Assembly: GCA_018806985.1 (NCBI GenBank)
Contig: JADANN010000468.1
Location: 3,890,072 to 3,954,071, forward strand
DNA: 64,000 bases
Origin: Angiostrongylus vasorum
Lineage: Eukaryota; Nematoda; Chromadorea; Rhabditida; Metastrongylidae
Reading direction: 5' to 3'
Positions 36,382 to 48,119 of this stretch are shown one piece after another. The position numbers were made by a program, and so were the translations under genes. The first letter of the stretch is position 1. Each line of letters begins with the position of its first letter. The notes under the pieces are model-generated. The model saw only the letters and a program-made list of their open reading frames with translations, searched no databases and was not told the DNA's origin.

Positions 36382-36936
36382 TTGTCTGAAAATCTAAGCC
36401 TAACAAGAAAGCTTGGAAGAATCACATCACATTTCAACACCTACTATTTACCTAAGAAAATGATTGCTCGAAGGTTTCTCGTACAGGAAGATAAAGTATC
36501 TGTTGGGCATCTCTTGGTTCAGTGGTTGGATTACTATTTCTCAAATAATGTGAGTTATAGAGTAATTCGAACTGATTTATGCGCAGCTCTAAATATCAGT
36601 ATAAATGAGCATAGTTGGGCACTTTGTGTCATGGTGTTGATCTTTATCAGTATTGTTCCTTGCAAAATAGGCGGCATGGTCGGACTACTCCTTCTTTTCT
36701 TCCTCCTTCTTTTCCTTTCTATCAGATCCTTCCTCCTAAAAGTCATTGCATACGATTGGGTTTTAACGAAGGAAAATATCTCTGGTATTGATGTTGATCA
36801 ACTGTTAACTGCAGCGCAAAAACACTATGTGATCGACACATCTGCAGATTCACAAAGCAAATTCGAAATTCTAACACAACAGTGGTTAGGTGATTTGAAA
36901 CGCTGCTCATTAGCACGATGCTTATTTAGTGCTTGA
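36382..36936 (+). CDS. Unrecognised open frame with a hydrophobic segment
   Basis: This frame of 184 codons is long for the AT-rich surroundings. The first ATG is near codon 27. Codons 80-122 encode a hydrophobic stretch (ALCVMVLIFISIV, GLLLLFFLLLFLSI), probably one or two membrane segments. The following part (KENISGIDVDQLLTAAQKHY) looks soluble. An in-frame stop lies directly upstream and no clear acceptor completes it. I know no family match. It may be a gene fragment or chance. Confidence 0.25.
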   Translation: MSENLSLTRKLGRITSHFNTYYLPKKMIARRFLVQEDKVSVGHLLVQWLDYYFSNNVSYRVIRTDLCAALNISINEHSWALCVMVLIFISIVPCKIGGMVGLLLLFFLLLFLSIRSFLLKVIAYDWVLTKENISGIDVDQLLTAAQKHYVIDTSADSQSKFEILTQQWLGDLKRCSLARCLFSA

Positions 36937-37029
36937 ACCTCAACTCTTTTCTTTTTCTCTATCTTTCACTGTTTTTTGTCTGGGATTGCACTAGTTGACC
37001 AAACTACAAAAAAATCGGTAAAATCCTAC

Positions 37030-37980
37030 CTTCGGGGGGTTCAGCTTTCGATCCATCCTTCTTTTCTGCTGGTGGTTCAGCTTTTGAGCCCTCCTTCTTC
37101 TCTTCCTATAATTGCGAACTGAGAATAAATCATTACTTTACGGACCTTTTAAAGCACCATTTTCAATAGCAGATGATTGTAAATAATGGCACTATCATTC
37201 TGACTAGAGAAGAAAACATTCTAATGATTAACCTGGGTGGGGATTAAACAATTACTTCGCACAAATAACAACATGCACAACAATAAAGGTAATCTAACCT
37301 AATCCATCACTGAAGTACTGTAAATTTTTCTCTATCCAAGTCCAAATCAATTAAGATACAAAATCATCTTTATGAAAGTCCCCTAAAAAATCGAAAATTT
37401 TCAAAAAGCCTTAAGACTACCTCCTTCTTCTCTTCGCCTTCTTTCTTTTCATCCTTCTTCTCATCCTTCTTCTCATCCTTTTTCTCATCTTTCTTCTCAT
37501 CTTTCTTCTCGTCCTTCTTCTCATCACTTTCTTTCTTTTCGTCTTTCTTTTCAGGTGTTTCTTGCTTACTCTTTGCTTCATCCTAGAGGTAAACACTTAT
37601 AATTCTTGACACAAGAAGTGTTAGTGCATTTGAAATAGAAAACTTTCAGAAGCATAGATATAGCCATAACATAGATACAAGTACAGGTAGCATTATTTGT
37701 GTAATAGTGTATAATTAAGAGATGAGCACCTTCTTATCCTCTTTGGCCTTTGGCGCACCCGTAGGTGCTCCGGGCTTGTTCATCACAGAAGCCGACCCTC
37801 CTTTTTTTCCTAAAGTTAAACGGATAATGCTAAACATAAAAAAGAGTACCTTTTGCATACAAACACGTTGTATATGACGTATTGAAAAATCACTCACACT
37901 TCCTTCTTTCCTCCGCATTTTGCCAAGGAATGGCCGATCACAAGGACAATCACGATAAAATACAGTAGTTCGAACGTCAT
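37030..37980 (-). CDS. Small secreted Lys/Glu-rich repeat protein (four exons)
   Basis: The start at 37980 gives MTFELLYFIVIVLVIGHSLA, a typical signal peptide, followed by KCGGKKE. Exons: 37898-37980, 37730-37829 (reads GKKGGSASVMNKPGAPTGAP, then KAKEDKK), 37421-37582 (DEAKSKQETPEKKDEKKES, then repeated DEKK units) and 37030-37105 (EEKKEGSKAEPPAEKKDGSK, then AEPPE). Junction phases agree with acceptor TTTAG before 37829. Reading on after 37030 reaches a stop within about 10 codons, or it splices to an unseen exon. A 5' exon at about 38130-38185 is possible. The product is highly charged, low-complexity and probably extracellular, with no known function that I can assign. Confidence 0.65.
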
Positions 37981-38037
37981 ACTTGCCCTAGCAAGTATCC
38001 GGTTAGTAAGAATGAAACACCACCTGCACTTTATCAC

Positions 38038-38045
38038 CTTATAAA
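38038..38045 (-). promoter_or_regulatory. TATA-like sequence upstream of the Lys/Glu-rich gene
   Basis: TTTATAAG on the minus strand lies about 58 bp before the ATG at 37980. It is suggestive only, since AT-rich DNA often gives such matches. Confidence 0.25.
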
Positions 38046-38429
38046 GGGTAAAAAGTGCTATTATCATTTGATAGCTTCCATTATATGTAGAAGGTTTGCA
38101 TTTGGTGGGTTGTACTAATTGAACTTACGACACCTTCCCTTCCATGCGGTTCTTATGCAGTTACCTTCGATACAGCTGAACCTAAAATGGAATAAACGAC
38201 TTAGGATTTACCAAGCCACTAGGGTTTCAGTATAAATTTTAAACCAGTGCATATTTGAGCTCTTAGACGCTGTTAAAAAAGTCCTACTAACATATTTATG
38301 TACTCGCTATCATTGACATCTTCATCTTTCTGGACCATGTTATGCAAGCTACAATACTTCTAACATGATTCTCTGTCTTGCGATGGTTATTTATGGCAGT
38401 GGTTAGGGATAATTGTGCCCGGTTGCATG

Positions 38430-38495
38430 AAAATGAACGGAAATTGTGCTGGGACAGGCACAATCAGTGAAGACAGGCCATCCTAGTCTCCAAAT
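38430..38495 (-). repeat. RepB end fragment
   Basis: The segment GGAAATTGTGCTGGGACAGG with AGACAGGCCATCC matches the first 60 bp of RepB in reverse. Confidence 0.5.
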
Positions 38496-38864
38496 AGTAA
38501 CTTTAGGCTAGTATGTGGTTTTAGTCTCACTTTTCGCTTGCTCGTCTTTTCTACGTAGATGTCGAGTTTTGGTTGAGCATGCTTTCCATGAAATTTCGGG
38601 ACACTTGTTCTTGACGTTTCCCAGGTTTTCATCACACGCAGAAGCGGCAAGCCATTATGAATGATGCAGATTTTTGCTGTCATGTGATAAAGATTCTTTC
38701 ACGACGGAACCGATTTCTTTCATCAATCGACCGAACAATCGATTACGACATAGAAAAAATGAGTTAGTAAGTTAAATTATAAACCATAGACATAAATTAT
38801 GCACGAATGAATAACTTTCGACATGATTTAGCTGACACGAGGTTCATACAAAAACGTTTACTCG

Positions 38865-39110
38865 ATTAAGGTTTCGGCGTTTCTTCCTTCTTCAGAGTAG
38901 CGTTGATCCGAGTCGACGGTCCATAGCTGGTCGCAATGTGGGCGTTGGAAGCCGCATTGAGTCGAATCCAGTGGAGGGAGCACCGCTCGAATGGGGAACT
39001 TTCATTCAGCGGTGCCCCTTTACACAGGACGGACGGATGTTGGTTGATTCCCTCAAGATGGTCCGCTTTTTTGGCGGAGAATGGCACATAGCATTGCGAT
39101 GTTAAAAACC
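38865..39110 (-). repeat. Hammerhead-like element with upstream sequence
   Basis: The minus strand has CTGAAGA, GGAAGAAACGCC and GAAA at 38872-38895, followed by AACCTCGTGTCAGCT, the family tail. Upstream (38900-39110) is an open stretch containing SPFERCS, which echoes SFERCS in the copy at 62.4 kb. It truncates the region just upstream of the nanos-like fragment. Confidence 0.5.
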
Positions 39111-39145
39111 GAGTATCGTTGCACCTTGAAAAAATAATAATTTAG

Positions 39146-39261
39146 AAGGAGGTGACATGACATTTGAGTGTGGCTATTGTGGAGCCACCGATGGAGATGC
39201 ACACAGTGACAAATACTGTCCTACGTTAAAGTTTGGCAATCTTGTATTTAAAAACGTTTGA
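39146..39261 (+). pseudogene. Nanos-type zinc finger fragment (copy 1)
   Basis: After a TTTAG acceptor the frame reads GGDMTFECGYCGATDGDAHS and DKYCPTLKFGNLVFKNV, then stop. C-x2-C-x7-H-x4-C with GAT.GDAH and YCP is the second CCHC finger of Nanos, an RNA-binding translational repressor of germ cells. The upstream sequence that should complete finger 1 is missing and is replaced by the hammerhead-like element. The 3' UTR is about 90% identical by eye to copy 2, ending at AATAAA. Probably a broken duplicate. Confidence 0.65.
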
Positions 39262-39480
39262 TAAAACTTTTCCATGTTCTTACTTATGTGTTTCTTGTTT
39301 TTTCACAGGAACGCGTTTTGTTTTACGACTCTTACAATTTGGATCGGTGATGTGACATTTTGATTCTATCTTTCTTCTATGCTTCACCTTGATGTCCCGG
39401 TTTATCATAATACTGGGTACCTATACAATGCTTTCGTAATGTCATAGCTATTTGACGTTTTTGTTTTGTGAAAGAGTTTT

Positions 39481-39486
39481 AATAAA
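39481..39486 (+). terminator. AATAAA polyadenylation signal of nanos-like copy 1
   Basis: It lies 220 bp after the stop. Similarity to copy 2 fades about 30 bp beyond it. Confidence 0.55.
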
Positions 39487-39529
39487 TTCGGTCCTGCTGT
39501 GTTTCTTGTTCTATATTTTTTCTTTACTT

Positions 39530-39895
39530 ACTGGAAACTTGAATGGCCCCTCCTCACTGGTTGTGCTGGTCCTAGCATAATCTCCTATTAGGTTTGCCAT
39601 TGTGGTTCTCTGGAATGCCGAGGTCAGCCCGGCCAAAGTCTGCCCCAGGTCTTCACCACCACATGCAGCCGCAGCCCTTGTGGATCAATGGGAGATTTGC
39701 CTCCATGCAACTTTGATATCAGGATGATGGTGGATTTTGGTATTGGATTACTCTTAGCTAGGCTTCCTGATGGAAACGCCGGACTCGTTCTCAGCCTGGG
39801 AGACACTGCCGGGGGGACGAATCCCTCTGCTGTACACTGCAGTGCGACACCCAGGAACACCTCTCAGCTACGATGAGGCGGTAAGCCGTTGGGAG
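39530..39895 (+). repeat. RepB retroposon copy
   Basis: Near full length, from ACTTGAATGGCCCC to CCGTTGGGAGG, with a TATTTTT-type short duplication at both flanks. Confidence 0.8.
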
Positions 39896-40039
39896 GTATT
39901 TTTCTATATGAAATAATAATTGCATTAGATGCGAGATTTACGCAGATGGTTATCCGCGCAACTCAGGCATTATGTGTCTACAAATCATTTGATCATGAGT
40001 TGCTTTCGAGTGTTTCTGTAATGAGGCTATAGGAATTTT

Positions 40040-42850
40040 CGTTATTATGAACGAATTGGCTACGAACACGTCAATTCAACGCGTATGTAGTTGCCTCAGG
40101 AGCACCTATGTCCTCGCGGAGTCACTCTACGGTTCTTTTCATCTGTCTGTCGTCTGTTTTTTCTCATTATACGTTCTTCCCATCTTCGTTTCACTATCGA
40201 TGTTTGTTCTCCTGGATCTCGAAGATGAGATAGATTTTGAAGATCAGACCTTCGCATTCCAGCCAGCTACTGTGTTTGCCGAGTAGACTTCGAAAGACAT
40301 TGTTCAAACCCCTTTGTAAGTAATGCGTAGTATTCTTAACGAAGTTGAAGCATCAACCCATGTCTCTGCTGCATGCGGGCGGATTTTCGTGTCCTACATT
40401 TTCTCCGTGGCTTCTTTAAGTAGCCCGAATGCGGCCCTTGTTGCTCTCTTTCTGTCTAATTCCCCTTCATGTTGTTCTCCTTCTTATTAAACTCCCAAGA
40501 TATACGTATGAGGTAGCCTGTTTAATGGGAATACTCTCCAGTTTGGTTCGTATTCGCACAATGGATTTTTCATTAGCTGGGTCTTGTTTCGATTTGTGCA
40601 TAGTCTGATCTTTTTTTCCGCTTCGTTGAGCTCATTGATCACCGTCTTTGCTTCACTGGTACTTCTTGAGAAGATAAGGATATAATCGGTGAAAAGAGGG
40701 CTTGATAGAATTTTTCATCAATACGTCTGCCTTTTTAACCCTAATCCAGTGATTTTATTGTCCACTGCAGTGTGGGGAGTAAACAGCTTTCGCGGCATAG
40801 TGTCACACTGTCCAACCCGTCTTCCTATGGCTACGGTGAGAAATCGATGAAAGCTGCGTATTTGTGCTGCAGACCTGTTAACGGTCAGATAGAGTTCTCA
40901 TGTGGGATGGGTACACTCATTTTTCAATACGCTCTGATAGCATTGCATTTGTTTCGACGCTGTCAAACGCTTTCTCATAGACGACAAAAGTCAGGACTAT
41001 TGGCAAGTGACATTCTCGACAAACTTCGGTGATCCTGTACACAGCTTGGGTTTAGTCCATGCAGCAAAATCCCTTTCGAAATCCTACTTACTCAAATGGT
41101 CGCGCCTCGTCCAATGTTCTTGGTAGGCACTATAGAATAATCTTCGTTAAAAGCCAGTACAGTATACTCAACAAGCATATCGGACGATAATCACTAAGAT
41201 CCTTTTGGTCATATTTCTTGTACAGGATGGGCCGCACCCGTCGTCCACCACCGGTCTGGGATTTTTTCGTTCTGAAGGTAGGAAACAATGTGATTTGCAA
41301 ATACATGTAACTTGTAGCATCCAACTCTAAAGAAGTCTGCAATGATATTGTCAGACCCTGAGGCTGTGCGTTTTCTCATGCTTTCTATCAAAATTCGAAC
41401 ATCAGAGAGAAAAAGTTAGTGTAGAACTCTTCTGTTCCTCGATGGTCTCAAGTCTCGATGGTACTTTTCAGACTGGTTATTTTGTGCTGCTTCCAACAGT
41501 TCCTTCTGCTTGCACCGATGTAGATTTTTACTCAAAGCTCTTCTGCAGCTGAGATTTATTACCAGCCTTGTTCAAGCGTGTTACACTGGGGTCGCGCTTT
41601 ATTTTCCTCTTCTGGAACCTCTTGGTGGTAATGGAGATGCTATTCGATCATCTTGCTTGATGAGGCGAAAATTCAGGGCAGTTTTTAAGCTCTTCGATAA
41701 CCACCCCCTAGCCTTCAGTCGAGTCTCTCTTGATATACCAGTCAAACTTGAATAGAATTTTGTTCAGAATTTTTTCCTCATGTACAGCTGGACTTCTACT
41801 GATCGGTGACAGGAATTCATCTCCAGCTTTTAGCTGAATTGAACGTACCGCGAAGAAGGCGTTGATCGGACTCCATGGAAAACGAATGGACAACTGATAT
41901 GTCATGTAGGCAATATCTTCTTCTTGTCAGAATAGAGTAGATCTCACCATGAGTCGTATCTTTAGGAGACTTTCCATATCTAGTGGCTACTTTCTTTCCC
42001 CTGGAAGAAACGAGTTGTCGTGGAAGAGGCGTGCTGCAGGCAGAAGTACTGCAAAATGGATTCCATTCCCATTTCTTTCTCCCAATCCAAATTTTCCATC
42101 CCTGTATTCGTTCTTGCAGGTCTTTCCTATTCTGGCGTTAGGTCTCCGACAACAAATTTATGATACGTTTTATCATTGCGGTTAACTTTCTCCAACTCAA
42201 AGTAGAATACATCTAGTTCGTATTCATCATCTGCATCTATCGCTGGGTACCAGTTGATGATAGTGATCATCCTAAAGGGGCATTCCTTAGTTAGTAACGC
42301 TATGCAGCCGCGCGAGAGAAAGGAATGTGTACGAGTCGATGAGATGGGAGATGGACAATGGACAGGAGGAGCGAAAAAAGCCGACACCAGCAACATTTCA
42401 TGACTGTTTCTGGGCGAATGATAAGGACACCGTTGTTTAGTTTGACGAGTGTCAATTTTCTTGCTTTTTGTTTCTTGTAGAGTAATCATATGGAATTTTA
42501 CGATCTGCAGCTTCAAGAAAGGCGTGAAAATTGGCGTCTGAGGAGAGTGGTCCGGTGTGATAGCTGCAGAAAAGGGAAACAATCTGTATACGGTGTAGTG
42601 CATGTGTTCATCTGATCCGGTTCCACTGACGTCCAGCGTAACCCGGAAATTTTGCGCCATTTCTCCTGTAATCTCACTGCTTAACACCATAAACGGGCCA
42701 CCCAATCTGCGTGGTATTGAGACTTGCCTGTTCCTACTAGTTAGACAATATGATCTTACACGGATTCCTTAACTAACCTTGCACCCTCGTTTTCGGGTGT
42801 CCACCATGAAGTGGCTGTGAGGGAGTCTATCTTTTGGTCAACGATTTTTT
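40040..42850 (-). mobile_element. Degenerate RTE-like LINE, copy B1
   Basis: On the minus strand the endonuclease part (42127-42705) includes MITLQETKSKKID and INWYPAIDADDEYELDVF. Next come the linker (41708-41905, KAGDEFLSPISRSP) and reverse transcriptase: SMRKRTASGSDNIIADFF (41391 on), [19 protein letters not shown], a YEKAFDSVETN motif-A block near 40970 and a degenerate motif C near 40690. The C-terminal region reaches about 40040. Many stops and frameshifts show it is inactive. Confidence 0.85.
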
Positions 42851-43278
42851 CGTTTAGTCCTCCTGTTCGCTGATTTGGACAGGATATTAAAACCGAAATA
42901 AGGAATGAAAATAGAGAAGGAAAAATGACCAACCGTTTGAGTACGATGTAGAACCCTGAACCTCTTTGCCCTAATTGACCTTACAAAATGAGTGGGCTAT
43001 TCAACTACTGCAGGATCAGCAATGAATACAGATAAGTTGGTTTTTCCGAAAGAAAATTAGAATAGCTTATGAGTGCTGGGACAACACATAAGCTATTCTC
43101 CACTTGATGAACAATGATTCTAGCATGCACCAATAGAGTGTCTATTCTCATCGTCCTCTACTGGATTTACTCAAAACAGTTTTGGTAGGTTACATTCACA
43201 GTCGCTGTCCATTGGTAATTACCAAATATTCTGAGAATGAGCCCTATTTTTCTATTATGCGGTTGGCATGTTCGCAAA

Positions 43279-43430
43279 ATGGGCGCGTGTGGCGCAGTGG
43301 TCGGAGACGCCCTACAATACACATGGGACCGATTCCCATCCCTGGTTCACCAAGCACTCCATCCCTCCAGGGTCGGGAAAATTGGCACCAGGCTTGTCTG
43401 GGAGGAAAGCAGCTTCGACGCAAACACATG
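43279..43430 (+). mobile_element. tRNA-derived SINE, family A, 5' half
   Basis: A well preserved head (TGGCGCAGTGGTCGGAGAC, GGGACCGATTCCC) and the central hairpin CCAGGCTTGTCTGG at 43388-43401. The 3' part is lost. Confidence 0.8.
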
Positions 43431-43737
43431 ACGAACTTTGATTTCTTTTTCCTACCGCTTTTTCAACATTCGGGTGGTAGCCGATTAGTTTTGTAGCTAC
43501 TTCAGAGCATGACAGACTACGCGTTTACGAATTCATAGTTTTCGATCGTTCATCTTGCTACACAGAGGTTTCTCTGCACTTTTATATTCATTCGCTAGCT
43601 TTATATAACATAGTTGTTCTCGACCTGGAACGGGAAAAATTTGTTTCCTACACTTAATAGTCTCAATAATTGTTCCTCTGACGAGTTCTTTGTCAACTCT
43701 ACTGTAAGATAACATGGTAATTACTTGTTATTTCAGT

Positions 43738-44010
43738 TCCAGTCACTATGATGAATCCTTGTCATATGGATTGAGCGGTCTGAAGTACCTGAATAGGGAG
43801 TGCAGATTGAGACCGCGAAACAGAATCCCATATATTGCTGAATGTAGCATTAGGCAGAAAACTAGCTTAAAGAAAAGGCAAGGCAAAGGTTCCGTGGCGC
43901 AATGTGTAGTGCGCGAGCCCCCGGAAAGAGTAACCTTGGTTCGTTCTGGCCCGTGTTCCAAGCTTTGCGAATATCTCAGCACCGTTGTGGTTGTATTTCA
44001 CATTCCAAAT
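43738..44010 (+). repeat. Fold-back element, family C variant
   Basis: Matches the reverse complement of 15300-15562. It contains CCGTGGCGCAATGTGTAGTG and CTTGGTTCGTTCTGG, a tRNA-like pair of boxes, and ends with the right arm GCGAATATCTCAGCACCG. Confidence 0.7.
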
Positions 44011-44149
44011 AATAAAGTTTTCTTTATGGGATAGCCTAGAGCGAAGATCTCAGTACTGTCCAGTCCTCTAAATGACATCGCCATGTCATCTGCATACTAA
44101 CATAGCAATGATTTTTCATTATCGTTATTGTTTATTTTCGAAAAAATGG

Positions 44150-44430
44150 AAAAACTCCTAAGCTGGGAACGTGTTCGACGTTTCCATCCGGAAGCCCTGT
44201 TGGGAGTAAAGTAATTCCAGGAATCACTGCTGTCTTAGTATCAAACTAGTGCATGTGGTAAATCTCCCTCTGATAGACAATGGGTGACGACTGTCTGACG
44301 TAGTAAGGACCTGAGAAAGGTTTTGACTAGCCTGACGTTGGGACTCCAGGGAACCAAATTGGCTAAACCAACAAAGATCCGGTCTCAGTGCCCCATAATT
44401 TGACCCCTCGTCTATGACGTCGGGCAGTCA
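44150..44430 (-). repeat. Diverged RepB copy
   Basis: The reverse complement follows RepB from GTTTAGCCAATTTGG to CGGATGGAAACGTC. Confidence 0.6.
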
Positions 44431-44599
44431 GACAACCGGTAAAAGGCGATCAAATGTCGGGTTGAAAGAGCATCATTGGAAACTGACAAAAACAAGCACG
44501 CAGACGACATGCCACAAACACTGCTAATTGCTGTGAAAAAAATAACGCCAGAACATTCTTTTTCAGACGGCGACCTTTACACTCTTCTCAAGTCGCTTG

Positions 44600-46710
44600 G
44601 TCGTATCAAATTCTATTTGACCGCCTTGTAATAGACGAAGAGCAGAAAGACCGACATAGGTCATTTACATGAAGAAACTCTTGTCATCCATGTAGAAAAT
44701 TATTGTTGTGAAATGTTGGAGGCGAGTTGTTCGTACACCCATCTATTTCGCATCCAGGCACCTCGTACGAAATCGTATCACCGCGCTTGACGATCTATCG
44801 TCTCTAGCCTATTCGTGAAAAGAAGGTCAGTATCATCAACTGTTACTCACCGATTTCTACAGCTGACGAGAGTAAACGAGATGTGTTTTACAACCAGCTG
44901 AAAAAAGTAGTCGACAACGTGAGGAATTTCTGTAAATTCGTTGCTGAAGACTTCAACTCCAAATTAGCAACGGCCACGAAAATAAATACAGGATAGGGAA
45001 ATTCGAATTATCTCGCGTGTCTCCTCTCCGTAAGATTTCTTTTGCATGATGACATGGATATTCTAAATAAACTCGTTTACGACCGGGATATCCTGAGTAA
45101 AAATTTTTCTTCTAACATAACTGGCAGATGAAGAAAGTCGCGACCGTGGGTTTTGCTAAACTCGCCTCTATTCTTCAAAGAAGAAGTTTAGACTACACCT
45201 TTATTAGCACTACGCGCGAAAAGAGAACGACACTGTGGCTTGATCCTACTGCAACGCACCTCACATTGGTAATAATAAATTCCAGATGTGTAGGATTTTT
45301 GCAGGAGGACTTAAATCGGTATAGTTAGGAAATGTTGTAAAAAGCCACCAGGGAATAACGTCTGAAGTTTGAGTTGTGCTTGAAAGCATGAAGAGGACCC
45401 GGTAATATCTCCACCAAATTGCTCAGAGCTGGTTACCACAAATTACTCCCACTTATTGCAACTCAAATGATACCTTGCCTTCAGAAACAGAAAAAAGAAA
45501 ATCCTAAACCAGTAGAGGATCTCTTTCACGGCGCCCTACACAAGAAAGGTACCGGAATGACTTTCGTAACTACCATCTTATGTGCCTGTTGAGTGTGCTC
45601 CACAAGCCATTCACGAAGATTATTCTTTTGCGCACAATTTACTTCTTTGATGAAGCAAAACCTGTTAAGCAAACAGAATTTCGGTAGAAATTTTGCTGCA
45701 TGGACCACACATAAATCGTACCCTGGTCCATAGAAGTCTGTCGGGAGCACCATCTGCCCCTTTGTCCTCAGCTTTATCGACTGCGATAAAAGTATGACCG
45801 CATCGCAAGTTACGAAATCCTATGCGCGTTTGTGGACCAAGCAGTGGACCCGTCCTTTATATAGATACCAGCCGACTGTTATCGGAACTAGAGCACAACT
45901 AAAACACCTTTTCATAGTGCCCCTCACCGACTCCTTAGAAAAAGGAGCTCGGCAAGATTACGCTACATCTCTAAAGCACTGTTTACTACAGCACCGCAAT
46001 GGAGAGTGAAGTCATACGATAGGGATGAGAAAGGCATACGTATTGATGAAAAATTCATATTAAACCTTCGTTTCGCCGAAGACATCGTCATCTTATCAAG
46101 AAGCACCAGCGAGGCAAAGACGATGACCAATGAGCTTACCTAAGCGGTAACAGGATCGGACTATGCATAAATAGGGAGAATATCCAGTGCATGAAAAACC
46201 TATGGTGTGAAAGCGAATAAATCCAACTGGATGATTCTTTGATTTTAGATACCTCCTCGAGTGTTTAACTTGGACGTTCACTGAATATGGGAGCGCTTAA
46301 TAAATGTCTTCAGAAATATATGTGGCACACACGATATCTAGCTGGAATGGCGAAGCTCTAATCATCGCAATGTCTCATTTTCAAGACCCAAGAAAACAGA
46401 CATCGATAGCGAAATATGCAATGGCCACTCATGTAATGAGAAAAACAGATAATACATGGACGGAAAGAAATGTAGAGTGGACTTTGCGAGGGCAGAGGCG
46501 TTCTCTAGGGACAACCAGCTAGACGATGGGCGAACGTGTTCATAACGAAACTCAATCAGCTGCGCTTCAACCTGCAATTGTTTTACATATCACGGCATGA
46601 GACTCGCAACCACCTCCATTCTTGGATCAAACCACCACCATTAACGACGCTTGCGAAGCAGAGAAACGACTGGAAAATATGGCCGCTACGAAAAACTCGT
46701 TAAAACGGAG
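44600..46710 (+). mobile_element. Degenerate RTE-like LINE, copy B2
   Basis: Endonuclease remains near 44830-44990 read VSIINCYSPIS-like and FVAEDFNSKLAT. Linker residues LDPTATHLTLVIINSRC are at 45240-45295. RT motif C is at 46030-46140 (GIRIDEKFILNLRFAEDIVI, LSRSTSEAKTMTNEL). A C-terminal block at 46340-46500 contains AKYAMATHVMRKTDN. Stops and frameshifts occur throughout. It belongs to the same family as 40.0-42.9 kb and 62.9 kb. Confidence 0.82.
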
Positions 46711-46982
46711 TCTCCAAGTATCCAAGTAAGTTAATAATTAAGGCGAGGTGGAAGTGTGGAAGTACTGTGGTGAATCAGACCCAGACTGAAGAGTCACGGA
46801 TGTATAGTTGTCGTTGTTGTCGTTCTCACACTACCTTCCGGTATTTTTTGAATTGAACACACTTTCTTCTATATCACACTTAACATTGAAGATGTATAAA
46901 GATGATTAAACAAAAGGATGGGGAAAGTGCAGTGATTAGTGATCTCGTCGATCAAGAAGCAAAGACTCTATTTCGATCCTGA

Positions 46983-47235
46983 CACCAGTCCTCTCCAACA
47001 ATCCACGTGGGAACGCCCTGGCAGGGCTATCTCCAAGACTATCTGCAAGGAGAATCGACACAACCAGCACTCTAGGACATTCATGAAGACGAATTCCTCA
47101 AGCAGCAGCTGAAACAACACGCGAAATGTCCGAAGACCATAGTAGGCGATGAATGCGAGGAAAACATATCGAATGCAAGAAATGCTGGGAGAACAGTAGA
47201 TGTGATGACGGGCCGTGTAAAAAAGCGTAATTAGG
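46983..47235 (+). mobile_element. SINE family B, 3' part
   Basis: Matches 5270-5530 (GGGAACGCCCTGGCAGGGC, CACTCTAGGACATTCATG, AAATGCTGGGAGAACAGTAG). Head and central domain are missing. Confidence 0.65.
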
Positions 47236-47610
47236 AACCAAAACAAGAAGTATTAAACCGAAGATGAATTTCGAGGGACCAATGAAAATATTTACTATTG
47301 TCCAGTGGTTTCGCTCGTACTGATATGGAAGGAGTTCTCAGCACGTGAACTGCACAACTATAGAGAATTCCTCTATCAATCCTCGAAATTCTCTATCTAC
47401 CTAGTCAATACATCCCATGGGTTGATGGAGATCGCGTTACTATACCGACGCGTGCGTACCCTGCGTTTATGTCCAGTTATGGCCAATGGGCAAGCCGCTC
47501 GCTTGGACGCAGCCACGCCTACCGCCACCGGCATTTGGCCAGGCGACGCCTTGGTGAGCGCCGTCGCCAGCTCCATCATAGCCCCTTTCCCGATTGATCT
47601 TTCCTTACAG

Positions 47611-47711
47611 ATTCATTTGCTCAGGTCGTAGTGATAGGAATTGTAATCGTTAGCTCTTGCATCGTTATTACGTTAATGTTATCGTTGATTTTCGCATATG
47701 TGTTGACATGA
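47611..47711 (+). CDS. Possible last exon with a transmembrane segment
   Basis: After a TTTCCTTACAG acceptor the frame reads SFAQVVVIGIVIVSSCIVIT and LMLSLIFAYVLT, then stop. This is a good single membrane helix. It lies just before a pair of direct repeats, so it could be the end of a cellular membrane protein or of a retroelement protein. Upstream exons were not identified; a GC-rich open stretch at 47460-47590 is a candidate. Confidence 0.3.
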
Positions 47712-47733
47712 GTTCGATGCTCTCATCGTTCAG

Positions 47734-47922
47734 AGGTACTCCACAAACGGCTCTCTACTATTATTCGCTCCCTCGAACGCTCTTCATACTCTTGTGCTGT
47801 GAGCCGTTACATTGGTGCATGCATTATTGTTAAGGCATTTTATTAGAAAGAAAAAGAAACCCACTGAACCACCTTATTTGTAGTTTGTTGTGCATAACCT
47901 CATTGCATTGTTGTGTAAATAG

Positions 47923-47955
<33 letters not shown>

Positions 47956-48119
47956 GTGTATATATATGTATATATAGTATATATATATATGTATATATAT
48001 GTGTGTGCGTGTGTGAATAAAGGTTTAATTACCCAAGTTTGAGGTTCTCCACAAACGGCTCTCCACTATTATTCGCTTTCTCGAACGCTCTTCGTACTCT
48101 TGTGCCGTGAGCCGTTACA
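47734..48119 (+). repeat. Pair of direct repeats of about 78 bp around a TA tract
   Basis: 47734-47811 and 48041-48119 share CTCCACAAACGGCTCTC, ACTATTATTCGCT, CTCGAACGCTCTTC and GTGAGCCGTTACA. Between them are a (TA)n tract (47922-48003) and AATAAAGG at 48016. Possibly a rearranged LTR or a satellite-like unit. Confidence 0.6.

Noticed and set aside
38866..39110. Minus- and plus-strand open frames as upstream nanos exons
   Set aside because: The segment belongs to the hammerhead-like element and contains no finger 1 cysteine pattern.
42127..42705. Independent 192-codon gene
   Set aside because: It carries LINE endonuclease residues and is followed by LINE linker and RT on the same strand.
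43305..43340. Genuine tRNA gene
   Set aside because: The A and B box matches are always followed by the SINE body, anticodon arms are imperfect, and many copies exist.
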